From: Pseudooceanicola sp. HF7
GTDB taxonomy: Bacteria; Pseudomonadota; Alphaproteobacteria; Rhodobacterales; Rhodobacteraceae
NCBI RefSeq assembly: GCF_011806405.1
Contig: NZ_JAATOW010000044.1
Span: forward strand, 1 to 33,340
Direction of reading: 5' to 3'
Length of the DNA: 33,340 nucleotides
In this document: one piece after another, positions 16,954 through 25,361 of the stretch
Layout: each line of letters starts with the position of its first letter
Numbering within the stretch: the stretch's first letter is position 1
The notes under the pieces: generated by a model
What the model was told of the DNA's origin: nothing
What the model saw: only the letters and a program-made list of their open reading frames with translations
The model's database searches: none
Translations under genes and position numbers: made by a program

Positions 16954-17817
16954 TCAGGGGCCGGTCGCGGCGATCTCTGCCCGGATCCAGTCCAGGAAGG
17001 CAGAGGCCGGCGCGGTCAGACCGCCGGGCGTCGGCGTGATCCAGTAGCCCGCGCCCGAGGGCAACTCATGATCAAAGACCCGCACCAGCCGCCCTGTACT
17101 GAGCGCGCGGGCCGAGGTCAGCGCATCGCCCAACCCGATGCCCAGCCCCGCCTCTGCCGCCGCGTACATCGCCAGCAGGCCGGTAAAGCGAATGCCGCCA
17201 CCGCTGGTCGGCACCGGGCTTTGCACGGCCGTCAGCCAGTGAGCCCAGTCGTCGCGGTTATCCAGGTGCAGCAGCATGTCCGGCGCCAGGCTCTGCGGCG
17301 TGAGACCCGCGTTGGCATAGAGGAAATCCGGACTGCACACTGGGAAGAAGGTCACGTCAAAAAGGTGCTCTGCCCCCTCTCCGGGCGTGGCGGTAAAGGC
17401 GATTTCCAGGTCGCAGGGCGGAAAGCTCTCGCCAAGCGCCACGCTACGCAGGGTCAGGGAAATCTCAGGGAAGCCATTGAGAAAACGGCGTAATCTAGGG
17501 GCCAGCCAGGTGGCCGCCAGGCCGGAGGACACGGCAATGTCCAGCCCGCCGCGCGCCATGCCCAATCCCCGGTGCGCGTCCCGCAACGCCGCCAACCCAG
17601 GAGAGACCGCCGCCACGTAGCGCCGCGCCTCTCCGGTCAGGGCCACGCCCCGGCCCTGCGGCGTGGTCAGCCTGAACCCCAGGTGCGCCTCAAGCGCCTT
17701 CAGCTTGTGGGACACCGCGCTCTGGCTCAGGTGCACCGCCTCTGCCGTGCGGCTGACGGATCCCGTGCGGGCCAGGGCCTCCAGCACTTCCAGAGCAGAG
17801 ATGGGTGGTAGATTCAT
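16954..17817 (-). CDS. LysR-family regulator (GcvA-like), divergent from desaturase-like gene
   Basis: 287 residues from ATG 17817 (MNLPPISALEVLEALARTG). Helix-turn-helix LARTGSVSRTAEAVHLSQSA then VSHKLKALEAHLGF; effector-binding domain from about residue 90. I rejected a start further upstream because it would cross the divergent promoter and enter the desaturase-like gene. The start has no good ribosome site. It is probably the regulator of the diverging two-gene unit. The region between them holds nested inverted repeats. Confidence 0.82.
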   Translation of the reverse strand: MNLPPISALEVLEALARTGSVSRTAEAVHLSQSAVSHKLKALEAHLGFRLTTPQGRGVALTGEARRYVAAVSPGLAALRDAHRGLGMARGGLDIAVSSGLAATWLAPRLRRFLNGFPEISLTLRSVALGESFPPCDLEIAFTATPGEGAEHLFDVTFFPVCSPDFLYANAGLTPQSLAPDMLLHLDNRDDWAHWLTAVQSPVPTSGGGIRFTGLLAMYAAAEAGLGIGLGDALTSARALSTGRLVRVFDHELPSGAGYWITPTPGGLTAPASAFLDWIRAEIAATGP

Positions 17818-17825
17818 GCAGGAAT

Positions 17826-17862
17826 TGCATGTGATTGCGGAAATAATGTCAATAGACATGCA
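17826..17862. promoter_or_regulatory. Overlapping dyads in the LysR / desaturase divergent promoter
   Basis: TGCATGT (17826-17832) and ACATGCA (17856-17862) are perfect 7-bp arms. Overlapping the right arm, ATGTC (17846-17850) and GACAT (17855-17859) form a tighter dyad. They lie in an AT-rich stretch between divergent starts 17817 and 17924, as expected for a LysR activation plus autorepression site. Confidence 0.45.
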
Positions 17863-17888
17863 GAATATTGATGAAATACCCTTGGCGC

Positions 17889-17912
17889 GCAACAGGACAG
17901 GCAACAGGACAA
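17889..17912 (+). repeat. 12-bp tandem repeat in the desaturase leader
   Basis: GCAACAGGACAG is followed by GCAACAGGACAA, 11 of 12 bases identical, ending 11 bases before the ATG. Each copy contains an AGGA that resembles a ribosome site; AGGGG immediately after is the functional-looking one. Confidence 0.7.
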
Positions 17913-17923
17913 GGGGACACGCC

Positions 17924-18907
17924 ATGGAAGCGAGCTTTTCACGCCGGAAACTGCTGGAACCCGCAGAGCTGAAGGCGCTGAACCAGCGCTCGGATCTGCG
18001 CGGCTGGCTGCAGATGGGCAGCCACCTTGGGGCCATCGCCGTGACGGGCTGGCTGCATTACCTGGCCATGGGGACGTGGTGGGTGCTGCTGACCGGCTTC
18101 GTGCTGGGGGTGCTGATCAACTTCCTATACGCGGCCCAGCATGAGCTGTCCCATTCCACCGTCTTCGCCACCCGGCAGGTGAATGAATTCTGGGGCCGGG
18201 TCATCGGCTTCTTCATGCTCTTCCCGCGCGATTACGACCAGATCATGCACTTCGCCCACCACCAGTGGACCCAGGACTGGGAACGCGATGGCGAACTGGT
18301 GCGCGAACCCTATACGCTGCGGACCTACCTGCTGTGGCTCTCCGGCGTATCCTACTGGAAAAACAGGGTTCTGGGCATCGTGCGCCGCGCCCGCGGGATC
18401 ATCATCGAGCCCTATATCCGCGCCGATCAGGAGGCCAAGGTGATCCGCGAAAGCCGCATCCACCTGGCGCTTTACATCGCGATCATCGCCGTTTTCGCGG
18501 CGTTCGGCAGCTGGGCCTGGGCGACCTTCTGGATCATCCCAATGGTGCTGACCAAACCCGTTCACCAGCTGCAGAACACGATCGAGCACCTGGGCCTCAG
18601 CCATGAGCAGAACATCCTGGAGAACACCCGCTCGACCCGCACCAACGCGGTGATGCGCTGGCTCTGCTGGCAGATGCCTTACCACACCGCGCATCACACC
18701 TTCCCCTCCGTGCCGTTCTGGAAGCTGAAGCACCTGAATGCCAAGATCGAGGACAAGGCAGGCGAGGTCTGGCGGATGGGCTGGATCGAATTCCAGATCG
18801 AGGTGATCGGCAAGCTGCGCCAGAAAGACGAAAGCCAGTACCCGATGAACGAGGTCTGGGTACTGCCCACCCGGGGCGGTCGCACAGTGCGCATGGCCGC
18901 GGAATGA
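17924..18907 (+). CDS. Fatty-acid-desaturase-family membrane diiron enzyme
   Basis: 327 residues from ATG 17924 (AGGGG 7 bases upstream). All histidine boxes of membrane diiron desaturases/hydroxylases are present: H73-x3-H77 (QHELSH), H109-x2-H112-H113 (HFAHH), EHLGLSH (222-227), and H254-x2-H257-H258 (YHTAHH). Hydrophobic segments lie at about 35-70, 93-100 and 180-210. The family uses O2 to desaturate or hydroxylate lipids or small molecules. The stop overlaps the next gene (ATGA), tying it to an isomerase-like protein rather than to lipid genes, and a LysR is divergent. This suggests a catabolic, perhaps small-molecule, role; the substrate is unknown. Confidence 0.8.
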   Translation: MEASFSRRKLLEPAELKALNQRSDLRGWLQMGSHLGAIAVTGWLHYLAMGTWWVLLTGFVLGVLINFLYAAQHELSHSTVFATRQVNEFWGRVIGFFMLFPRDYDQIMHFAHHQWTQDWERDGELVREPYTLRTYLLWLSGVSYWKNRVLGIVRRARGIIIEPYIRADQEAKVIRESRIHLALYIAIIAVFAAFGSWAWATFWIIPMVLTKPVHQLQNTIEHLGLSHEQNILENTRSTRTNAVMRWLCWQMPYHTAHHTFPSVPFWKLKHLNAKIEDKAGEVWRMGWIEFQIEVIGKLRQKDESQYPMNEVWVLPTRGGRTVRMAAE

Positions 18908-19749
18908 CCATGGGCCAGACTCTGGATGTCTATACCTCGCTCTGGGCCATGCAGCCCCATGACCAGAGCGGGATCAAGCTGCCCTATGAAGAGGTGGTGA
19001 GCATGGTGGCCGAGGCCGGCTACCGCGGCATGGCGCTGGATTTCGGCGCCACCCCGGCGGAGGATGTGAAGCGTATCCTGCCGATGATGGCTCAGGCGGG
19101 GCTGCGGCCCTTCCTGGTGGATTTTCCCAAGACAATCGAGGGGTTGCGCCCCACCCTGCGGCTGGCAAAGGAGCATGACGCCCCCTTCGTCGTGGTCATC
19201 GGGCAGGTCATGCCGCTGACTGTCGAGGGCATGATCCCGGTGATCCGCGCCTGGATCGCCATGTCCGAAGAGGAAGGCATGCCGGTCCTTTTCGAGACCC
19301 ATCGCAACTGCATCACCAATGACCTTTACACCACGCTCTGCCTGCTGGACGCGGTGCCGGAAATGCGGCTGTGCGCGGATCTTTCGCATTACGTGGTGGG
19401 GCGGGAGATGACCTTGCCGATCCCGGAGCGGGAGCTGGGGCACATCAGCCGGATCCTGGCGCGCTCGGACAGTTTCCAGGGGCGCATCGCGGGGCGCCAG
19501 CAGGTGCAGCTGCAGCTTGATTTCCCGCAGAACCAGAAGTGGGTGGAGCTGTTCAAGGGCTGGTGGGAAGAGGGCTTTGCCGGCTGGCGCAAGCGCAACG
19601 CGGAGGATGCCTCCTGCGTTTTCCTGTGTGAGCTGGGGCCGCCGGATTATGCCATAACCGGTTCAGATGGAAAGGAAATGTCCAACCGCTGGGAAGAGGC
19701 GCTGACGATCAAGTCCTGGGTCGAAGACATGTGGAAGGCGCTCGACTGA
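18904..19749 (+). CDS. Sugar phosphate isomerase/epimerase-like TIM-barrel protein
   Basis: 281 residues, AP-endonuclease-2/xylose-isomerase-like barrel. Likely metal-binding residues sit at strand ends: E131 (VLFETHRN), D159 and H162 (CADLSHYVV), and E243 (FLCELGPP). Start overlaps the desaturase-like stop (ATGA), so the two are made together. The family includes isomerases, epimerases, dehydratases and hydrolases; I cannot name the reaction. A hairpin 30 bases after the stop probably ends the unit. Confidence 0.72.
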   Translation: MTMGQTLDVYTSLWAMQPHDQSGIKLPYEEVVSMVAEAGYRGMALDFGATPAEDVKRILPMMAQAGLRPFLVDFPKTIEGLRPTLRLAKEHDAPFVVVIGQVMPLTVEGMIPVIRAWIAMSEEEGMPVLFETHRNCITNDLYTTLCLLDAVPEMRLCADLSHYVVGREMTLPIPERELGHISRILARSDSFQGRIAGRQQVQLQLDFPQNQKWVELFKGWWEEGFAGWRKRNAEDASCVFLCELGPPDYAITGSDGKEMSNRWEEALTIKSWVEDMWKALD

Positions 19750-19779
19750 GCCACCTCTCACACGGTCAGACAAACAAGC

Positions 19780-19802
19780 GAAGCCGGGCCTGTCCCGGCT
19801 TC
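19780..19802 (+). terminator. Hairpin terminator after the desaturase / TIM-barrel unit
   Basis: GAAGCCGGG (19780-19788) pairs perfectly with CCCGGCTTC (19794-19802) around a 5-base loop, 30 bases after the stop. Only a weak T-rich stretch (GTTTC) follows. Probable transcript end. Confidence 0.65.
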
Positions 19803-19910
19803 CTGCGTTTCGGGGCCAAGTGCGCAGCCCCCGCGAAAGGCCCCCTGCCCGCCGGGTTCTTGTGCGCTGACGCAGGGCTGTTTGGTGCTGAAAATCCACG
19901 TCTGTGGCAG

Positions 19911-19957
19911 GTCTGTATCGCGTCGGTGTGACGTCGGTATCACGTCGGTGCGCGGCG
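19911..19957. repeat. 11-bp-period repeat element, copy 1
   Basis: A 47-base stretch beginning GTCTGTATCG that recurs at 33190-33236 with 43 of 47 matching bases by my count. Inside are 11-bp units GTATCGCGTCG, GTGTGACGTCG and GTATCACGTCG, then GTGCGCGGCG. It lies in the 268-base intergenic stretch 19750-20017, which otherwise holds only the hairpin at 19780. The period equals about one helical turn, which would put any bound protein on one face. Confidence 0.8.
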
Positions 19958-20017
19958 CGCGGTGGGGTCACATCCCGGTAATGTGCGTAAATGCAGAGAT
20001 GGGGGAAAGCCGCCCCC

Positions 20018-21019
20018 TCAGAGCACCGTGGAAAGCGTGATCGCCAGAACCGCCAGGAACCCCGTGGTCACGACCACCACCGCGAAATGCCCGACCCCGA
20101 CAGAGAACATCTGCTTGAGAGAGGTCTTCACCCCCAGGGCAGAGATCGCGATCACCAACAGCCAGCGCGACAGCTCCGACAGGCCCTGCGCCAGGGTGGG
20201 CGGCACCACGCCAAGGTTGCCGATCAGCGCCAGCGCGGCGAAGAGCACCACGAACCAGGGCAGGCCCGCGCGCGTTCCCTGCCCGCTGCCACGGGTGGTG
20301 AAGATCAACACCAGGATGACCACGGGCAGCAGGGCCACGCGCACCAGCTTGACGAAGGTCGCGATATCGCCGGCCTCGTCCGAGACGGCATAGCCAGCGC
20401 CCACCACCTGGGCCACGTCATGCACGGTCGCGCCCAGCATGATCCCGATTTCATGATCGCCGAAGCCGACGGCGGAAAACAGGATCGGGTAAAGGATCAT
20501 GGCCAGGGTCGACAGGCCGGTGACGGCGATGACGGTGAACAGCGTGTTCTGCTCGCTTTCCGGGCGCCGGGGCAGCACGGCGGCGATGGCCAGCGCGGCA
20601 GAGGCGCCGCAGATCGCCACCGCCCCGCCAGCGACCATACCGAAGGTCCAGTCGCGCCCGGTCAGCCGCGCCACGATCAGCCCGCAGAGGATCGTGGCGG
20701 GCACGCAGATCAGCACAAGCAGCAGCGGACCCAGGCCGATCTCTGCGATCTGGGCAAAGGTGATGCGGATCCCCAGCAGACCGACCCCGAGGCGCAGCAG
20801 CGTGGTGGCGGCGAAATCCACGCCCGCCGCGCAGGGCCTCTCTTCCCACAGGAAGTGGAAGGCAAGGCCCAGCAGAAGCGCCAGCAGCATGACCGGCGTG
20901 CCGTAGTGGTCCGAAAGGAACCCCGCCGCCAGCCCGATCACCAGCGCCAGCAGAAGCCCCGGCGCGATCCGCCGGGCCTGGCCGCCCAGATGGGCAAGGG
21001 AGGGTCTGCGCTCTGTCAT
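20018..21019 (-). CDS. YeiH/UPF0324-family membrane protein, putative sulfate exporter
   Basis: 333 residues, about ten membrane helices (starting at about 17-35, GLLLALVIGLAAGF). The family hallmark GATVHDVAQVVGAG is present mid-protein, along with GGAVAICGASAALAIA. The ATG at 21019 gives the usual length. In marine bacteria family members are linked to sulfonate and taurine catabolism and proposed to export sulfate or sulfite, but the transport reaction is not settled. It follows a TRAP operon on the same strand but a terminator lies between, so it may be independently expressed. A sulfur-anion exporter near a predicted DMSP-type cluster is suggestive only. Confidence 0.82.
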   Translation of the reverse strand: MTERRPSLAHLGGQARRIAPGLLLALVIGLAAGFLSDHYGTPVMLLALLLGLAFHFLWEERPCAAGVDFAATTLLRLGVGLLGIRITFAQIAEIGLGPLLLVLICVPATILCGLIVARLTGRDWTFGMVAGGAVAICGASAALAIAAVLPRRPESEQNTLFTVIAVTGLSTLAMILYPILFSAVGFGDHEIGIMLGATVHDVAQVVGAGYAVSDEAGDIATFVKLVRVALLPVVILVLIFTTRGSGQGTRAGLPWFVVLFAALALIGNLGVVPPTLAQGLSELSRWLLVIAISALGVKTSLKQMFSVGVGHFAVVVVTTGFLAVLAITLSTVL

Positions 21020-21154
21020 CTGCGACGTCCTGCTCTGTGATCCGAAGGCGGCCCGGAAGACCACGACAGGGTGATACGCCCGAAGGCCGGCAGGCCCAAG
21101 GGGGGCGGCGTCACATTCTGCGCGGGCGGCCAGAGAGGGGCAGCGCCCAAGGCA

Positions 21155-21183
21155 AAACCGGGCAGGAAGGTCCCGCCCGGTTT
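21155..21183 (-). terminator. Terminator after the TRAP transporter operon
   Basis: AAACCGGGC (21155-21163) and GCCCGGTTT (21175-21183) form a perfect 9-bp stem. Read on the minus strand, the stem is followed by T then GCC, completing TTTT. Read on the plus strand, CAGCCTTTTT follows, so it could act both ways. It is 33 bases after the dctM stop. Confidence 0.7.
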
Positions 21184-21215
21184 CAGCCTTTTTCACCTGT
21201 CAGGCCCCCGCAGGG

Positions 21216-22526
21216 TCAGCCCGTGCCGATCATCGTATCCGGCAGGAAGAGCGAGATCGACGGGAAGGCGATCAGCAGCCCCAGCGTCAGCAGCATGGCG
21301 ATCCAGAAGGGGATGACCCCGATGAAGATCTGGCCCAGCGGCACCTTTGGCGCGATGGATTTGACGATAAAGACATTGACCCCCACGGGTGGGGAAATCA
21401 GCCCCATCTCAAGCGTCAGCACCACCAGCACGCCGAACCAGATCGGGTCGATCCCCAGGGAGACGATCACCGGGAAGAAGATCGGCATCGACAGCACCAG
21501 CATGGCGAAGCCTTCCAGGAAGCAGCCCAGCACCAGGTAGCACAGCAGGATCAGCCCCAGCACCGCCATGGGCGGCAGGTCCATGCCCCCCAGGAAGGCG
21601 CCGATCGCCTGCGGGATATGGGAGAGCGCCAAGAAAGGGTTCATCATGTGGGCAGAGATCAGGATCAGCATGACCGTCGCCGTGGTCACGACCGAATCCC
21701 GGGACGCCTGCCAGAGGATGGCGAGGGTGAGCGTGCGCGACAGGATCCCGAACAGGATGACCAGCCCCGCGCCCACCGCCGCGGCCTCGACCGGGGAAAA
21801 CAGGCCGCCGTAGATGCCGCCGATGGTCAGCACGATCACGGTCATGATCGGTGCCGCCCCGCCAAGGGCGCGCAGCTTCTGCGCGGCGCTGGTGCGTGGC
21901 CCGGCGGGGGCCAGCGCGGGAAGCGCCCAGCAGAGCAGCGTGATGGTCAGCACGAACATCGACAGCAGCAGCAGCCCCGGCAGCACGCCGGCCAGGAAGA
22001 GCCGCCCGATGCTTTCCTGGGCCAGGATCGCGTAGATCACGAAGCCGGTGGAGGGCGGGATCAGGATGCCCAGAGTTCCCCCCGCCGCGACGGAGCCCGC
22101 AGAGAGGCGGGAGTCATAGCCGAAGCGCTCCATCTCCCCAAGGGAGACCTTGCCCATGGTCAGCGCCGAGGCCACCGAAGAGCCCGAGAGCGCGGCAAAG
22201 CCCCCGCAGCCGATGACCGTGGCCGAGGCCAGCCCGCCCCGGATCTGCCCGATCAGCGCATAGGCGGCATCGTAGAGCCGGCGGCTCATCCCCGTGGAGG
22301 TGGCGACATTGCCCATCAGGATGAAGAGCGGCACCACGATCAGCTCGGAAGACGAAGCCAGCGTGAAGCTTTCCGAGGCCAGCAGCCCGGTGGCCGCGTC
22401 GAAGCTGCGCAGCAGGGCGATGCCGGTGAAGCCGACCGCGAACATGGCGAAGGCCACGGGGATGCGCAGCGTCAGCAGGACCAGCAGAACAGCCAGGCCC
22501 GTGAGGCCGATGGACATGTCAGTCAT
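21216..22526 (-). CDS. TRAP transporter large permease, DctM-type
   Basis: 436 residues from ATG 22526; a GTG at 22535 that overlaps the dctQ stop as GTGA is an equally possible start. About twelve hydrophobic segments, beginning LTGLAVLLVLLTLRIPVAFAM. Family motifs such as SGSSVASALTMGKVSLGEM and the late GLISPPVGVNVFIV segment are clear. It uses an ion gradient to import the ligand delivered by the periplasmic DctP protein. It is the last gene of the dctP-dctQ-dctM operon, closed by the hairpin at 21155-21183. Confidence 0.93.
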   Translation of the reverse strand: MTDMSIGLTGLAVLLVLLTLRIPVAFAMFAVGFTGIALLRSFDAATGLLASESFTLASSSELIVVPLFILMGNVATSTGMSRRLYDAAYALIGQIRGGLASATVIGCGGFAALSGSSVASALTMGKVSLGEMERFGYDSRLSAGSVAAGGTLGILIPPSTGFVIYAILAQESIGRLFLAGVLPGLLLLSMFVLTITLLCWALPALAPAGPRTSAAQKLRALGGAAPIMTVIVLTIGGIYGGLFSPVEAAAVGAGLVILFGILSRTLTLAILWQASRDSVVTTATVMLILISAHMMNPFLALSHIPQAIGAFLGGMDLPPMAVLGLILLCYLVLGCFLEGFAMLVLSMPIFFPVIVSLGIDPIWFGVLVVLTLEMGLISPPVGVNVFIVKSIAPKVPLGQIFIGVIPFWIAMLLTLGLLIAFPSISLFLPDTMIGTG

Positions 22527-22531
22527 TTGGG

Positions 22532-23038
22532 TCACTCACTTCGGGGTTCGGCCGGGCGCGGCGAACCGGCCAGCAGGGAAAGGGCGCGCAGGGTCATGCC
22601 CAGCCCGGTGATCACCGAGAAGACGGCCAGGACGGTCTGGAACCAGGCCTTTGGCAGCTGGATGATATTGGTCGACAGGTTCAGCATCCGCGACAGGGCG
22701 GCGCTTTCCATGACGGTCCAGGCGATGCCGAAGAAGATCACCGCGCCCAGCAGGGCGGTCGCGATATCCCCGGCGCGGCGCAGCCAGGCCGGCATGGCCG
22801 GTTCGAAGAGATCCACGGCGATATGGCCGCCGAGCCGGTCACACAGGCTCATGCCGCCGAAGACCACGATGACCATGGTCATGGTCGTGATGTCCTGGGC
22901 CCCGCGCAGGGGGGCGCCGAAATAGCGCCCCACCACGTCGACAAGGATGATCACGACCTCTGTCAGCAGGCCAAGCGTGCCGAGCAGGGCGGCCAGGCTG
23001 GTCAGCCCCGCCGCCCATCTGTCGAGGCGCGCGAGCAT
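22532..23038 (-). CDS. TRAP transporter small permease, DctQ-type
   Basis: 168 residues with four hydrophobic segments, including EVVIILVDVVGRYFGAPL and the GAQDITTMTMVIVVFGG stretch typical of DctQ. ATG 23038 lies one base after the dctP stop (TGAGATG), giving coupled translation. It forms the membrane complex with the large permease. Confidence 0.9.
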   Translation of the reverse strand: MLARLDRWAAGLTSLAALLGTLGLLTEVVIILVDVVGRYFGAPLRGAQDITTMTMVIVVFGGMSLCDRLGGHIAVDLFEPAMPAWLRRAGDIATALLGAVIFFGIAWTVMESAALSRMLNLSTNIIQLPKAWFQTVLAVFSVITGLGMTLRALSLLAGSPRPAEPRSE

Positions 23039-23039
23039 C

Positions 23040-24017
23040 TCAGCCGTCGCCGCGCATGATGGCCAGCACGTCAGCGCCGTCGACCTCTTCGGCGATGGCA
23101 TCGGTCAGCGGTTCGGTCAGCGCGTTGAATGGCGCGGCCTCTTCCGCGGAAAGCTCGATCACCGTGGTGCCTTCCTTGGACTTCAGCCCCTCGATGATCT
23201 GGTCGGCGCGGGCGAACCAGCCTTCTTCGGCTGATTGGGACAGGGTGCGGCCGCGCACACTGTCGAGCGCGGCTTTCTCAGCCTCGCCCAGGGCGTCGTA
23301 GCGGGCCTTGTTCATCACCACGTAGAAGGAGATCTGCCCCATCGACGGGCCGAGCGTGTAGCTGTTGGCCACCTCGTCCAGCTTGAAGTCGCCGATGGCG
23401 GAAGAGCCGGTGACGATGGCATCGATCAGGCCGGTCTGCAGGGCGTTGTACATCTCTGTCGCGGGCATCTGCACCGGGGTGGCGCCCAGGGATTCGATGA
23501 CGCGGGCGGCGGCAGAGCCGGAAACGCGGATCTTCAGGCCCTCGACGTCCTCGGGGGTGCGGATCTCACGGTCCTTGGTGATGAAGACATTGGGCTCAGC
23601 CAGCCAGAGCGCCAGCGGCACGGTGGCGGGGAATTCGCGTTCCAGCAGGCCCGCGTCCCAGGCATCCCAGAGCAGCTCGTAGCCGTGGCCGTCCGGGCCG
23701 CGCACGCCGGGCAGCTCGGAGATCATGGTCTTGGAGAACTGCGACGAGGTATAGCCGGGCAGGCCCCAGACCACGTCCGCCACGCCCTGAACGGCGCGGA
23801 CATATTGTTCCAGCGGGCCGGCGCCCAGCTCTCCGCCGGGGTAGACCTTGATTTCCAGCTCGGACTCGCCGGAGCCCGCGGCCTCTGCCAGCGGTTCGAT
23901 GACGGCCGAGGTCAGCGTGTGCTGCGGGGGCACGAAATGCGCGAAGCTGATGTCTTCGGCCAGTGCGGCACCGGCGAAGGAAACTGCGGCGCAGGCGCCG
24001 ATAAGAGTTCTGATCAT
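23040..24017 (-). CDS. TRAP transporter substrate-binding protein, DctP-type
   Basis: 325 residues. A Sec signal peptide (MIRTLIGACAAVSFAGAALA, cleavage after residue 20) precedes the periplasmic domain. Family features include SGSAAARVIESLGATPVQMP and the following MYNALQTGLIDAIVTG segment, with the conserved Arg of the RVSGSAA stretch that usually binds a substrate carboxylate. AGGAGG lies 9 bases before ATG 24017. This predicts a carboxylate ligand. The operon lies directly downstream of the P450/ferredoxin genes on the same strand (171-base gap), so the ligand may be the P450 substrate; that link is inference. Confidence 0.9.
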   Translation of the reverse strand: MIRTLIGACAAVSFAGAALAEDISFAHFVPPQHTLTSAVIEPLAEAAGSGESELEIKVYPGGELGAGPLEQYVRAVQGVADVVWGLPGYTSSQFSKTMISELPGVRGPDGHGYELLWDAWDAGLLEREFPATVPLALWLAEPNVFITKDREIRTPEDVEGLKIRVSGSAAARVIESLGATPVQMPATEMYNALQTGLIDAIVTGSSAIGDFKLDEVANSYTLGPSMGQISFYVVMNKARYDALGEAEKAALDSVRGRTLSQSAEEGWFARADQIIEGLKSKEGTTVIELSAEEAAPFNALTEPLTDAIAEEVDGADVLAIMRGDG

Positions 24018-24092
24018 TGGGTCCTCCTCCCTATGGACGGCCGGGTGATCCGGTCCGTTGCGGCAGCGGGCCGAGGCCCTGTGCCGGTCTTG

Positions 24093-24119
24093 CCGCCGCG
24101 CGCCGGAGGCACGCGGCGG
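24093..24119 (-). terminator. GC-rich hairpin between ferredoxin reductase and TRAP genes
   Basis: CCGCCGCG (24093-24100) pairs with CGCGGCGG (24112-24119) around an 11-base loop in the 171-base gap. No U-run follows. It could end the P450-system transcript or lower read-through into the TRAP genes. Confidence 0.45.
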
Positions 24120-24155
24120 GTCGTTGATTGGGTTCGTCTCCTCCTCAGGCCGAAC

Positions 24156-24200
24156 CCTTCAGACCTTGGCCCCTCAGACCTGGGCCCATTAAACCTGGGC
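24156..24200 (-). repeat. In-frame triplicated 15-bp repeat carrying the reductase stop codon
   Basis: Read on the minus strand, the last codons of the reductase are GCC CAG GTT TAA TGG. The same 15-bp unit follows twice more in the same frame as GCC CAG GTC TGA GGG and GCC AAG GTC TGA AGG. Each copy encodes Ala-Gln/Lys-Val and a stop. This looks like local tandem duplication of the gene end. Confidence 0.8.
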
Positions 24201-25358
24201 CATGTCGAACTCCGCAGCTTCGAGCGCGGCGCGGGCGACGGGGCCCTGGGCCAGGCGCTTGCGGGTCTGCATGTGGGTCTTGGCGTCGTTCACCGTTTCC
24301 ACGGCAGACAGGCGATCCCCGGCAAAGCGGAAGACCGCGCCATCCGGGCGCAGGATCGTGTCGTCGCCCTCGGCGGCCAGGCCGGCGATCTGCAGCTTGC
24401 AATCGGCCTGGTCCGACCAGAACCAGGGCACGGCGCCGTAGGGGTCATCGACCTGTTTCACCAGCCGCTTGGCAATCAGCCGCGCGTGATCGGTGGCCGC
24501 CTGGACGGATTCAAGGCGCACCGCCCGTCCGGTGACCGGATCGGGGAAGACCGCGCAATCGCCCAGGGCCGAGATCGCGGGATCCTCTGTCAGCATCCGG
24601 GTGTCCACGACAACGCCATTGTCCACCGCCAGACCGGCAGAGGCCGCAAGTTCGCTGTTGGGCACGACGCCGGCGGCCATCAGCACCAGGTCCGCCTGGA
24701 TCTCTGTCCCGCTTTTCAGCGTGATGCCATCGGCGCGCACGGCGCAGACCGGATCGCCCAGGTGGATATCGCTGCCCATATCGCGGTGCAGCGCCAGGAA
24801 GCGCTCGGAGGTTTCCGGCGAGACGGCGCGCGCCATGAGGCGCGGCGCGGCTTCGGCCAGGGTGACCTCGTGCCCAAGAGCGCGGGCCACGGCAGCAAAT
24901 TCCAGCCCGATGAAGCCGCCGCCGATCACGGCGCAGCGCATCGGCCGGTCCAGCGCGTTGCGCAGGCGCAGGGCGTCATCGAGGGTGCGCAGGTCCAGCG
25001 CCTGTTCCGCGCCGGGAATGGGCGGGCGCAGGTTGCGGGTGCCGGTGGCCAGGATCAGGTGATCGTAGTCAAAGGACCGGTCCCCCGCCATCACGCGGCG
25101 CGCCGCGCGGTCGATCGCCTCCACATGGGTGCCATCGACCAGCGTGATCTGCTTCTTTTCAAAGAAGCTGGCCGGGCGCAGGCTGAGGGCATCGGCATCG
25201 CCGGTCTTGAGATAGGCCTTGGAGAGCGGCGGGCGCTGGTAGGGCAGGCCCTTTTCCGCGCCGATCAGGGTGATGGCGCCTTCAAAGCCTTCCTGGCGCA
25301 GGCTCATCGCGGCCTGAAGACCGCCCTGCCCCGCCCCGATGATGACGACGTTCTGCAT
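24189..25358 (-). CDS. FAD-dependent ferredoxin reductase (putidaredoxin reductase type)
   Basis: 389 residues. FAD loop VVIIGAGQGG at the N-terminus, NADH loop CAVIGGGFIG at about 142-151, and the second FAD motif with ALGDCAVFPD. This is the layout of putidaredoxin/rhodocoxin reductases, which pass electrons from NADH to a [2Fe-2S] ferredoxin serving a P450. It starts 3 bases after the ferredoxin stop, completing a three-component P450 system. The stop lies in a triplicated 15-bp repeat. Confidence 0.92.
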   Translation of the reverse strand: MQNVVIIGAGQGGLQAAMSLRQEGFEGAITLIGAEKGLPYQRPPLSKAYLKTGDADALSLRPASFFEKKQITLVDGTHVEAIDRAARRVMAGDRSFDYDHLILATGTRNLRPPIPGAEQALDLRTLDDALRLRNALDRPMRCAVIGGGFIGLEFAAVARALGHEVTLAEAAPRLMARAVSPETSERFLALHRDMGSDIHLGDPVCAVRADGITLKSGTEIQADLVLMAAGVVPNSELAASAGLAVDNGVVVDTRMLTEDPAISALGDCAVFPDPVTGRAVRLESVQAATDHARLIAKRLVKQVDDPYGAVPWFWSDQADCKLQIAGLAAEGDDTILRPDGAVFRFAGDRLSAVETVNDAKTHMQTRKRLAQGPVARAALEAAEFDMAQV

Positions 25359-25361
25359 TGC

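Noticed and set aside
19911-19957. CRISPR-like array
   Set aside because: Units are 11 bp and directly adjacent without spacers; no cas genes in the window.
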